Shown here: positions 8,649 to 16,274 of the stretch, one piece after another | How the letters are laid out: every line of letters starts with the position of its first letter | Position numbering within the stretch: the first letter of the stretch is position 1 | From: Allotamlana fucoidanivorans | GTDB lineage: Bacteria; Bacteroidota; Bacteroidia; Flavobacteriales; Flavobacteriaceae | Direction of reading: 5' to 3' | Assembly (NCBI RefSeq): GCF_045788535.1 | Contig: NZ_CP074074.1 | Span: forward strand, 2,542,001-2,606,000 | Length of the DNA: 64,000 nucleotides | Notes under the pieces: model-generated | Databases searched by the model: none | The model's input: only the letters and a program-made list of their open reading frames with translations | What the model was told of the DNA's origin: nothing | Translations under genes and position numbers: made by a program

Positions 8649-9231
8649 ATGAAACAAATTTACTTATTAGACTTTACTCTACTTTTTTCTTTAGCACAAG
8701 TTTTTGCAGACCAGTGCCTAAATTCTGGAACAACGTCTTCAAATGGTAATTAAATTATATGCAACCTTTTGAGCATGTTATGATAGGCCAAGTGTAATTA
8801 CTGTAAATAATACTACTACGGATTTTATTTTAGATGCCTTTTCTTGCTTAACAAAAGTTTCTGTATATAATAAAGAAGAGACTTCTGGCCCTGCCATTAC
8901 AGGTCAATATTTTACAGTCGCCTCTGGTTTTGATTCTACTTGTGAGTATTCTTTAGGAACATTGCCAACAGAAGAATTTAGCATGATAAAGGAAGAATTT
9001 AAAGTGTTTGCAAATGCGGTAAATGGAAATGAAATGAATCTGTCTTTTGAAATTGCTACTTCAGTGGACATTGAACCATATGCTATTACTGGCAAGTTTG
9101 TGTTTAAAACATCATCTAAAAATACCTTTTCTAAAATTATAAATGTTGGTGGATTACCCAATGGTATTTACATGATAAAAATAAATAAAGGTAATAATGC
9201 TTTAACAAGAAAAGTGGTTATACTTAAATAA
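8649..9231 (+). pseudogene. decayed secreted protein with type IX sorting-like C-terminus
   Basis: An ATG at 8649 opens a signal peptide (MKQIYLLDFTLLFSLAQVFA) but the frame stops at TAA 8751-8753 after 34 residues. A different frame, open only after a TGA at 8770-8772, encodes a mature-protein remnant. This includes VNNTTTDFILDAFSCLTKV, then a GQYFTVASGFDSTCEYSLGT stretch, and ends in a type IX secretion-like C-terminal domain (INVGGLPNGIYMIKINKG, KVVILK). The two parts probably come from one exported-protein gene with a frameshift, an internal deletion and stops. A terminator follows. Confidence 0.65.
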
Positions 9232-9252
9232 AAGGTATTCGCTCAAACTATC

Positions 9253-9290
9253 AACTCCTTTATGTATATATTAGATAGAGGAGTTTTTTA
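9253..9290 (+). terminator. terminator after the decayed secreted-protein gene
   Basis: AACTCCT (9253-9259) pairs with AGGAGTT (9279-9285), with a long AT-rich loop, followed by a T-run. Confidence 0.55.
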
Positions 9291-9355
9291 TTCTCAAAAA
9301 GAGACATAAAATATCACATAGAATTGTATTTTTGCACAATTAATTTTGTTTCCAG

Positions 9356-9946
9356 ATGATTTTACCCATAGTAGCCTACGGAGATCCGGTATTAAAGAAG
9401 AAAGCTGAACCCATTACAAAAGACTATCCTAAGTTCGATGCGTTGTTACAGAATATGTTTGAAACCATGTACAATGCTTATGGGGTAGGGTTGGCTGCTC
9501 CACAAGTTGGATTACCTATTAGAATGTTTTTAGTAGACACATCGCCATTTGCAGAAGATGAAGATTTACCAGCCGATGAACAAAAAGCTTTAGGCGATTT
9601 TAAACGTGTTTTTATTAATGCGCAAATTCTAGAGGAAGAAGGCGATGAATGGGCGTTTAACGAAGGGTGTTTAAGCATACCTGATGTTAGGGAAGATGTG
9701 TTTAGAAAACCAAAGGTTACTATAGAGTATCTCGATGAGCATTTTCAGCCACATACAGAAACGTTCGATGGCTTGATTGCTCGGGTTATTCAACATGAGT
9801 ACGATCATATAGAAGGGATTTTATTTATTGATAAACTTTCTAGCTTAAAAAAAAGATTAATAAAAGGAAGGCTGGCAAATATATCAAAAGGAAAGATAAA
9901 CGTAGATTATAGAATGCGTTTTCCAAACCAAAAAAAGAAACGATAA
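9356..9946 (+). CDS. def: peptide deformylase
   Basis: 196 residues. Removes the formyl group from N-terminal methionine of nascent proteins, a metal-dependent cytoplasmic reaction. All three family motifs are intact: GVGLAAPQVG (43-52), EGCLS (103-107, Cys metal ligand) and HEYDH (147-151, two His ligands and catalytic Glu). A lysine-rich tail ends the protein. A -7-like box TATTTTTG lies at 9327-9334 with no clear -33. It is followed after 54 bases by the DUF5606 gene, so the two may be co-transcribed. Confidence 0.95.
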   Translation: MILPIVAYGDPVLKKKAEPITKDYPKFDALLQNMFETMYNAYGVGLAAPQVGLPIRMFLVDTSPFAEDEDLPADEQKALGDFKRVFINAQILEEEGDEWAFNEGCLSIPDVREDVFRKPKVTIEYLDEHFQPHTETFDGLIARVIQHEYDHIEGILFIDKLSSLKKRLIKGRLANISKGKINVDYRMRFPNQKKKR

Positions 9947-10000
9947 TACTTGCAAGACAGTATTAAACAGATGATATTTGCGCTTTTGAAAATATAAAAT

Positions 10001-10435
10001 ATGAGTTTAGATAAAGTAATTTCAATTTCAGGAAAACCAGGTTTATATAAGTTAGTCACGCAAACCAGAGGTGGGTTTGTTGCAGAATCTTTGCTTGATA
10101 GCAAACGTGTATCTGTGAGTGTTCAAAATAATGTGAGTATGTTAAGTGAAATTGCTATATATACCTTAGCAGAAGAAGTGCCGTTGAAAGAAGTATTTCA
10201 AAAAATTAAAGAAAAGGAAAACGGAGAGCCTGCATCTGTAAAGCCAAAAGATAGTAAGGATAAACTGGAAGAATATTTCTTTGAAGTGCTGCCTGATTAT
10301 GATGAGGATAGAGTGTATCCTAGTGATATAAAAAAGGTTATTCAATGGTATAACCTTTTACAAAAACATAATATGTTAGAGGGTTTAACCGATGATGAAA
10401 ATACGGTTACTGAAGCCTCTGATGAAGAGGAATAA
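10001..10435 (+). CDS. DUF5606 family protein
   Basis: 144 residues. It begins MSLDKVISISGKPGLYKLV and has the conserved QTRGGFVAESLLD and VSMLSEIAIYT segments of the Bacteroidota family DUF5606, then an acidic C-terminus (ASDEEE). It commonly follows def in this phylum. No enzymatic motif is visible and function is unknown; probably cytoplasmic, as there is no signal peptide. A strong terminator follows. Confidence 0.8.
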   Translation: MSLDKVISISGKPGLYKLVTQTRGGFVAESLLDSKRVSVSVQNNVSMLSEIAIYTLAEEVPLKEVFQKIKEKENGEPASVKPKDSKDKLEEYFFEVLPDYDEDRVYPSDIKKVIQWYNLLQKHNMLEGLTDDENTVTEASDEEE

Positions 10436-10461
10436 AAATAAGTGCATACTTATAATTACTA

Positions 10462-10488
10462 AACCTCTCAACTGTGAGAGGTTTTTTT
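10462..10488 (+). terminator. terminator after the DUF5606 gene
   Basis: Nine-base-pair perfect stem AACCTCTCA (10462-10470) / TGAGAGGTT (10475-10483), four-base loop ACTG, then a run of Ts. Confidence 0.85.
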
Positions 10489-10502
10489 GTAGGTTTAGGT
10501 GG

Positions 10503-10534
10503 TTGTTTAAATGTAATACCATGCTTTAAATTTG
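10503..10534 (+). promoter_or_regulatory. candidate promoter of the TlpA-like gene
   Basis: TTG (10503-10505), 21 bases, TAAATTTG (10527-10534). The -7 box ends only five bases before the ATG at 10540, so the transcript would be leaderless or nearly so. Confidence 0.45.
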
Positions 10535-10539
10535 TATTC

Positions 10540-11109
10540 ATGAAGATATCAAAAGCTCAACTTAAGAATGTTACTTTTTTAGTCATAATAGTCCTATTGT
10601 TGATTCCAAAAACAAGACAGTCTATTCAAATTTTATTAAATAAGGGTTTGGCACTTATAGCACCTTCGGTTGAGAAGGATTCAAATCAAAAAATGTTGTC
10701 TGAGACAGATTATCTTTGGAATTTACAATCGACTTCAGGCGCGCTGTTACATTTTGATGATTTAAAAGGTAAAGTTATTTTGGTGAATTTTTGGGCTACA
10801 TGGTGTCCGCCATGTATTGCTGAGATGCCTAGCTTAGAAGCCTTATTTCAAGATTATAAAAACGAGGTAGCGTTTGTTTTTGTTTCTAATGAAACCCATG
10901 AAACGACAAAGACTTTTTTAAATGATAAAAATTATTCTTTTCCATCTTTTGTACCTTTAACAGAATACCCGAAACTTTTCAATGTGTCGAGTATCCCTAG
11001 AACTTTTTTAATTGATAAGTCTGGTCATATAGTCATTGATAAAACTGGGGCTGCCAATTGGGATAGTGACAAGGTGAAACAAACTATTGAAAATTTATTA
11101 GCCAATTAA
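10540..11109 (+). CDS. TlpA/ResA-like thiol-disulfide oxidoreductase, membrane-anchored
   Basis: 189 residues from ATG 10540; the longer frame from 10474 overlaps the preceding terminator and is rejected. An N-terminal membrane anchor (FLVIIVLLLIP) is followed by a thioredoxin domain with active site WCPPC (residues 88-92) in the context VNFWATWCPPC and the cis-Pro segment SIPRTFLID. It likely faces the periplasm and reduces or exchanges disulfides, for example for cytochrome c maturation. The partner is not visible. Its stop shares four bases with the convergent crtY. Confidence 0.85.
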   Translation: MKISKAQLKNVTFLVIIVLLLIPKTRQSIQILLNKGLALIAPSVEKDSNQKMLSETDYLWNLQSTSGALLHFDDLKGKVILVNFWATWCPPCIAEMPSLEALFQDYKNEVAFVFVSNETHETTKTFLNDKNYSFPSFVPLTEYPKLFNVSSIPRTFLIDKSGHIVIDKTGAANWDSDKVKQTIENLLAN

Positions 11110-12254
11110 AGAGTTTTAAAAAAGGCTTTTATAAAACTGAAAGAGAACAACGACCACATGATTTGGAGGTCTTCAAAAAAGGTGGATTCTTCATCAAGAA
11201 ATTTAAACATGGTTTGTACGTTGTTTTTTTTATAAAATTGATAAAAAATCCATTCGCCTTTTTCGTTTTCGTCCTGTAAAACTTTAAGAAATATTTTATC
11301 ATAGAACTTAAACCGTTTTTTTGAAAGTTTATAAGTTGGTAAACGGTTTGCTTTTATGTTCTCAATAATTCGATGTGCCTTTTTTTCGGTGTGTTTAAAA
11401 GCATAGCCTGTAGAGCCTTTTACCCAACCTCCAGCGGTTCCAATTTTTGTGATACGAAGGGTATTGAGTTTTTCAAAAGGATAATCGGTCATAGGTATTT
11501 GTCCTATTTCAGTTTCAACGATAGTGTAGGAATCAATGTTCAAGTAATTGGTAATATATTGGGCAATATATTCGTCATAAACTGATGCTTCAACCGTTTC
11601 TTTTGTGAAATAAGTAAACTCTATTAAGGCTTCATTTTTTGAAAACGGCAAAACATAAGTGAAGGTGGTTTGGTTGCCATCTTTTAATCTAAAGTCCATC
11701 ATAGTCATACAATGGTTGTCAAAAACATTGGTATTACACCTTATAACCCAACCTTTAAAGTGTTGAATGATGGAACTATGTTTAGAGGTATTTATGTTAA
11801 AGGTGTCAGGAATACGGCTGTCAAACACATGATGAGCGGTATAGGTGTTTTTATCTGTTGTGACCTTTACGTATTCTAATTCTGAAGTGTTAGTAACTGT
11901 TTCGTGATGAACTATAAAGTTTTTTTTGTTGTTTAGAATTTGTTTGGCATAGCTGTAAAAATCAATAGATTTAATGGTTTTGTAACAATAAGGTACAAGG
12001 TTGAGTGTTATGGAGTCCTTAGAGGTTATTATGGATGCTTTTTGCCACGACTTGAAAACTAAATCATCCCAAAAACTAGGTTGTTTTTCCCAAAAACTCC
12101 AGGTTTTGTCATTTTTAGTTTTTTTAGAAGGGTCTATAAGTGCTATTTTTTTATCAGAAAAAAAACTATCAGAAGCCATTTTTAAAGCGAGCTGAAATCC
12201 TGCTAATCCACTTCCTATAATGATATAGTCAAAATGGGAGGTGTCACGAGTCAT
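11106..12254 (-). CDS. crtY: lycopene beta-cyclase
   Basis: 382 residues from ATG 12254; a longer frame up to 12317 would overlap crtZ and is unlikely. The N-terminal dinucleotide-binding motif DYIIIGSGLAGFQLAL is followed by the lycopene-cyclase features NDKTWSFWEKQ and, later, the GTAGGWVKGSTGYAF segment. The enzyme forms the two beta-ionone rings that turn lycopene into beta-carotene at the membrane, using reduced FAD. It is the last gene of the operon carH-like, crtI, crtB, crtZ, crtY. Confidence 0.92.
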   Translation of the reverse strand: MTRDTSHFDYIIIGSGLAGFQLALKMASDSFFSDKKIALIDPSKKTKNDKTWSFWEKQPSFWDDLVFKSWQKASIITSKDSITLNLVPYCYKTIKSIDFYSYAKQILNNKKNFIVHHETVTNTSELEYVKVTTDKNTYTAHHVFDSRIPDTFNINTSKHSSIIQHFKGWVIRCNTNVFDNHCMTMMDFRLKDGNQTTFTYVLPFSKNEALIEFTYFTKETVEASVYDEYIAQYITNYLNIDSYTIVETEIGQIPMTDYPFEKLNTLRITKIGTAGGWVKGSTGYAFKHTEKKAHRIIENIKANRLPTYKLSKKRFKFYDKIFLKVLQDENEKGEWIFYQFYKKNNVQTMFKFLDEESTFFEDLQIMWSLFSFSFIKAFFKTL

Positions 12255-12271
12255 ACGTATCTGATAATCTG

Positions 12272-12721
12272 TTATTTTTTGAAATATTTGAAAGGTACAA
12301 ATAGCATTCCGAAGCATTCACCATCATCTTTTCCTAAATGTTTATGATGTATTTTATGTGCTCGCCTTACGCCTCTGGCGTACCAGTTGTTGGCGTTCCT
12401 AAACATTTTAAATCGTTGATGAATAAATATATCATGAACCAAGAAATAAGATAGTCCGTATGCAAAAATACCTAACCCAATGGGCAGTCCTGGCCAGAAA
12501 CTTGTATATTTCCATAATAGGAAGAACCCAATACTCACAATGGCATAAAAAATAAAAAAGGTGTCATTGCGTTCAAACCAGCTATCATGGTCTTTATGAT
12601 GATGGTCTTTATGCAGGCTCCATAAAAAACCGTGCATAATATATTTATGTGTAAACCAAGCCATAAACTCCATAAAACAATAAGTGCCCAAAAAAATCAA
12701 TATCCAATAAACAAAATGCAT
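12272..12721 (-). CDS. crtZ: beta-carotene 3-hydroxylase
   Basis: 149 residues. A membrane di-iron hydroxylase with the family's histidine clusters: HKYIMH (25-30), HKDHHH (37-42), HDIFIH, and HKIHHKH near the C-terminus. Hydrophobic helices lie between the clusters. It hydroxylates both beta-carotene rings to give zeaxanthin, the usual yellow pigment of marine Flavobacteriaceae. It lies 17 bases upstream of crtY and 10 bases downstream of crtB. Confidence 0.93.
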   Translation of the reverse strand: MHFVYWILIFLGTYCFMEFMAWFTHKYIMHGFLWSLHKDHHHKDHDSWFERNDTFFIFYAIVSIGFFLLWKYTSFWPGLPIGLGIFAYGLSYFLVHDIFIHQRFKMFRNANNWYARGVRRAHKIHHKHLGKDDGECFGMLFVPFKYFKK

Positions 12722-12731
12722 GACGTAAATT

Positions 12732-13571
12732 TTATAATAAATTTAGTTGATATTTGACATAACTTCTAGCTAAAAGTTCAATTTTTTTAGGATTTGAAAC
12801 TCTAATTCTAGATTCTTTTATTTTTAAAGCAGGAGTACTTTTAAGTTTTTTCATGAGTTGACGGTAATAGCGATAGGCCATAAAAACACCAAATTTTGCT
12901 TCGATAGGTAGTTTTTTTATGCCTTGTAATCCTTTAGAAAAATCAGCTTCAATATCACCAATAATCTCTTTTTTAGATGTTTCGTCTAAGTTTTCTAAGT
13001 CGGTATTAGGGAAATACGTTCTGTTTAAACCTTCAAAGTCAGTTTTTAAATCACGAAGAAAATTAACTTTTTGAAAGGCAGATCCAAGTGCCATGGCAGT
13101 GTCTTTTAATTCTTCATATTTTTCAGTATCTCCCTTAACAAAAACCTTTAAGCACATTAAACCAACCACATCAGCAGATCCATAAATATAATTCCTATAC
13201 TCGGTCTCTGTGAGATATTCTGTTTTATGTAAATCTAATTCCATGCTATGCATGAATGCATCAACTAAAGCTTTATCAATATTATATTTATGAAACGTGT
13301 GCTGGAAGGCATTTAAAATGGGATTTAAGCTCACTTTATGATGTATAGCAAGTTCTAAATCATCAGAGAACCTTTCAAAAAGCATTTCTTTATTGTAATC
13401 ATGAAAACTATCAACAATTTCATCAGCCAATCTTACAAAACCATAAATATTGTAAATATCATTCCTTATCGATTTATATAGCATTTTGGTAGCCAAAGAA
13501 AAAGAGGTGCTATAGGTTGTTGTTACAAGCTTGCTGCTCTTGTAAGAAACGGTATCAAATAGTGCTTTCAT
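12732..13571 (-). CDS. crtB: phytoene synthase
   Basis: 279 residues from ATG 13571; a frame start at 13607 would abut the crtI stop and adds a non-conserved stretch. The squalene/phytoene synthase fold is shown by the first aspartate-rich motif VRLADEIVDSFHD and the second FLRDLKTDFEG, which bind the Mg-diphosphates of GGPP. It condenses two GGPP to phytoene, the first committed step. A partial copy of the TTGTTWAACAA motif lies 22 bases upstream (13591-13601). Confidence 0.95.
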   Translation of the reverse strand: MKALFDTVSYKSSKLVTTTYSTSFSLATKMLYKSIRNDIYNIYGFVRLADEIVDSFHDYNKEMLFERFSDDLELAIHHKVSLNPILNAFQHTFHKYNIDKALVDAFMHSMELDLHKTEYLTETEYRNYIYGSADVVGLMCLKVFVKGDTEKYEELKDTAMALGSAFQKVNFLRDLKTDFEGLNRTYFPNTDLENLDETSKKEIIGDIEADFSKGLQGIKKLPIEAKFGVFMAYRYYRQLMKKLKSTPALKIKESRIRVSNPKKIELLARSYVKYQLNLL

Positions 13572-13607
13572 AATGTTGGTTTTCTTTTTAAAGTTAAACA
13601 ATTCCAA

Positions 13608-15080
13608 TTAAACTAATACGCCAAACTGTTTTGAAATAAGGTTAGCCGCCAATTTTCCTGATATTAATGAAGGAGGTACTCCTGGACCAGGTACAGTTAA
13701 CTGCCCTGTGAAGAAAAGGTTTTTTACCGTTTTGCTTTTTAATTTAGGTCTTAAAAACGCGGTTTGTAAAAGCGTGTTGGCCATACCGTACGCATTCCCT
13801 TTATATGAATTGTAATCTTTTATAAAATCATTGATACAAAAACTTTCATAAAACAAGATGTCTTCTGATACCTTTTGAGAGGTTACATGTTCAAATCGAG
13901 CTATTATCTTGTTAAAGTATTCTTTTCTAATGTTGTCATTGTCTTCTATACCTGGTGCTAATGGAATTAAAAAAATGCCTGCCTCTTTACCCTCAGGGGC
14001 AAAAAAATCATCTGTTTTACTCGGGAAACTAGCATAAAACAAGGGGCTTTCGGGCCATTTTGGATTATCATAAATGCTTTTGGCGTGGTTTTCAAAATCT
14101 ACATCAAAGAACAGTGTATGATGATTTACATGCTTTAATGTTTTATCGAAACCCACATAAAAAAGTAGGGCAGCTGGTGCAAATGTTTTTTTAGACCAAA
14201 AAGTTTCAGAGTATTGTCGGTACGCTTTGTCCAGTAAGGTTTCAGTATGATGATAATCTGCACCACTGAGAACAATATTAGAATAAAACGCTTTACCGCC
14301 ACAAATAAGTCCTTTTGCCGTTTTATCTTCAACAATTATACTTTCAATATTGGCGTTTGTTTTTATGGTTACGCCAAGTTCTTTAGCTAAATGTTCCATG
14401 GCTAGAATGACCTGATACATTCCCTTTTTTGGATGAAAAGTGCCCAAACCAAAATCGGCATAGTTCATAAAACTGTAAAAAGAAGGCGTGTCACTAGGTT
14501 TGGCACCTAGAAATAGCACGGGGAATTCTAAAATTTTAACCAGACGGTCATTTTTAAATTCTTTTCTTACATCTTTTTGAATGGTACTAAAAAACTGATT
14601 AATTTTTTTGATAGTATTTGGGGTAATTAACTCAAGTGGCGAAAGTCCAGGGTTGTAAACAAGGTCTTTTATGGCTATATCGTAGTTGCTTTTTGCATTT
14701 TGTATAAAGGTTGCTAATTTTTTAGAGCTGCCTGGTTCTTCATTTTCAAAAGCTTTAGAAATTTTTTCAAGGGTGTCTTCAATTGTGATGAGGTCATTTT
14801 TTCCAAAATATACACTGTAAGCAGGATTTAACTTTTCAAGTGTGTAGTAATCTGATGGTTTTTTATTGAAATCTCCAAAAAAGCGCTCAAAAACGTCGGG
14901 CATCCAATACCAAGTGGGGCCTATATCAAAGGTAAAGCCATCTTTTTTTAGTTGTCTTGCACGACCACCAATAGTATTGTTTTTTTCAAAAATAGTAACT
15001 TTAAAGCCATCTTGGGCTAAATAACAAGCTGCTGCAAGTGATGAGAAGCCAGATCCGATTATGTGAACAGTTGTTTTCAT
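13608..15080 (-). CDS. crtI: phytoene desaturase (lycopene-forming)
   Basis: 490 residues from ATG 15080. N-terminal FAD-binding motif HIIGSGFSSLAAACYLA, then the second conserved block GGRARQLKKDGFTFDIGPT, and the C-terminal carotenoid-oxidoreductase signature FFTGQLTVPGPGVPPSLISG (in parts TVPGPGVPPSLISGKLA). It introduces double bonds into phytoene to give lycopene, as CrtB, CrtY and CrtZ follow. No crtE (GGPP synthase) is in the cluster. A -7-like box fused to an inverted repeat lies just upstream. Confidence 0.93.
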   Translation of the reverse strand: MKTTVHIIGSGFSSLAAACYLAQDGFKVTIFEKNNTIGGRARQLKKDGFTFDIGPTWYWMPDVFERFFGDFNKKPSDYYTLEKLNPAYSVYFGKNDLITIEDTLEKISKAFENEEPGSSKKLATFIQNAKSNYDIAIKDLVYNPGLSPLELITPNTIKKINQFFSTIQKDVRKEFKNDRLVKILEFPVLFLGAKPSDTPSFYSFMNYADFGLGTFHPKKGMYQVILAMEHLAKELGVTIKTNANIESIIVEDKTAKGLICGGKAFYSNIVLSGADYHHTETLLDKAYRQYSETFWSKKTFAPAALLFYVGFDKTLKHVNHHTLFFDVDFENHAKSIYDNPKWPESPLFYASFPSKTDDFFAPEGKEAGIFLIPLAPGIEDNDNIRKEYFNKIIARFEHVTSQKVSEDILFYESFCINDFIKDYNSYKGNAYGMANTLLQTAFLRPKLKSKTVKNLFFTGQLTVPGPGVPPSLISGKLAANLISKQFGVLV

Positions 15081-15081
15081 A

Positions 15082-15097
15082 TTGTTTAACAAATATA
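15082..15097 (-). promoter_or_regulatory. operator/-7 box combination before crtI
   Basis: On the minus strand TATATTTG (15097-15090) runs into the palindrome TTGTTAAACAA (15092-15082), its centre three bases past the G of the -7 box. The same geometry occurs upstream of the carH-like gene. No well-spaced -33 is seen. The ATG is at 15080. Confidence 0.45.
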
Positions 15098-15123
15098 AAA
15101 AAAAGATAAACAATATAAAATTT

Positions 15124-16023
15124 TTATAAAGCTTTTACTAAATTTTCGATAGAATTATAAATGGTTACCTTTTCAGGAAGATTGTCTATTTGTAAATCTT
15201 CAAGCTTTTTGCCTAATAATAGAAGTTGAGTCCTGTCTTTTTGGAGTAAGAGTTCGTTGAAATCTTGAATGTATTCTGGAATATCTTCGGGAGCCGGATT
15301 TACGGTAAAATAGGATATGAAGGTAACATCGTCATAAAACTCTAATAAATCACTTAAGCTTTGCATGGGTACACTTTCTCCCAAAAATATGGTATGGAAT
15401 CCTCTACTTCTCAATTCATAATTAATAAACAATAACCCTATATCATGAATTTCATGATCTGGTAAAAATAAAACAAAGGTTTTTGAAACAGGTTTGGGTT
15501 CTAATAGTTGAAGGCGCTCAATGTTCAGCAAAATCTTTTGCTTTATATGAATAGACAAAAAATGCTCATGGGCAGGAGTTATGGTGTTGGTTTGCCATAA
15601 TAATCCAATCTCATTTAATAAGGGTAAAAACACTGAGTAGAAAATCTCACTAAAGGTTTTGTTTTCTAGTAAGTTGTTATAAGTACTATAAAATAGGACT
15701 TGATCAAAATTAATCATGGCCATTTTTAAGGCATTAATGGCGTGGTCTTCAACCTGAGCTCGTGAAGCAATTTCTCTTACTTTTATTGGTATTTCCTCTT
15801 CCTTTAGTTCAGCAATTTTAGATATTTTTAACCCATTATTATTTAAATAAGAGATGTTTAATAGTTTTTGAAAACTTACTAAACTATAACTTCTTATATT
15901 AGTGTCTGATCTATTCGGTTGAAGTAAATTATAGCGCTTTTCCCAAATTCTAATGGTATGTGCTTTAATTCCCGTTAGGTTTTCAAGATCTTTAATACTA
16001 AAGTTTATCTTAATATTGTTCAT
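15124..16023 (-). CDS. CarH/LitR-like MerR-family B12-dependent photoreceptor regulator
   Basis: 299 residues from ATG 16023; an earlier in-frame start at 16047 falls in the promoter. The MerR winged helix lies at the N-terminus (FSIKDLENLTGIKAHTIRIW, EKRYNLLQPNRS). The B12-binding half has the two diagnostic signatures of CarH-type proteins: W-x9-EH (WQTNTITPAHEH), which meets the 5'-deoxyadenosyl side, and ExHxxG (EIHDIG), whose His is the lower cobalt ligand. In characterised CarH, dark AdoB12 tetramers repress carotenoid genes and light releases them. Its place as first gene of the crt operon supports the same role, with autoregulation. Confidence 0.85.
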   Translation of the reverse strand: MNNIKINFSIKDLENLTGIKAHTIRIWEKRYNLLQPNRSDTNIRSYSLVSFQKLLNISYLNNNGLKISKIAELKEEEIPIKVREIASRAQVEDHAINALKMAMINFDQVLFYSTYNNLLENKTFSEIFYSVFLPLLNEIGLLWQTNTITPAHEHFLSIHIKQKILLNIERLQLLEPKPVSKTFVLFLPDHEIHDIGLLFINYELRSRGFHTIFLGESVPMQSLSDLLEFYDDVTFISYFTVNPAPEDIPEYIQDFNELLLQKDRTQLLLLGKKLEDLQIDNLPEKVTIYNSIENLVKAL

Positions 16024-16034
16024 TAAAACTTTAT

Positions 16035-16052
16035 TTTTGTTAAACAAAATTA
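16035..16052 (-). promoter_or_regulatory. operator/-7 box combination before the CarH-like gene
   Basis: Palindrome TTTTGTT-A-AACAAAA (16035-16049, perfect seven-base arms) overlaps the minus-strand -7 box TAATTTTG (16052-16045). It lies 11 bases upstream of the ATG. The central TTGTTWAACAA is shared with the crtI upstream site. Confidence 0.5.
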
Positions 16053-16274
16053 AGTAATAATTAAGTTATAAACTATACTTTTCTTTAAAATTTGGAACAT
16101 TTTAATAGAATATTTAAGGATTTAAATGAATCACGCTATTTTTTGAAAGAAAAAATACACAATTAATACAGATGATGTTGGTAAATAAATTCAGAATTAA
16201 TCTGTATTGATACACTATAGTTTTACCAAATAGGTTATTTTTAACTTTTATTTTATAGATAATTCTAAGAAACA

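Noticed and set aside
10474..10539. Longer start of the TlpA-like protein
   Set aside because: The extension would be encoded by the terminator hairpin and adds no conserved residues.
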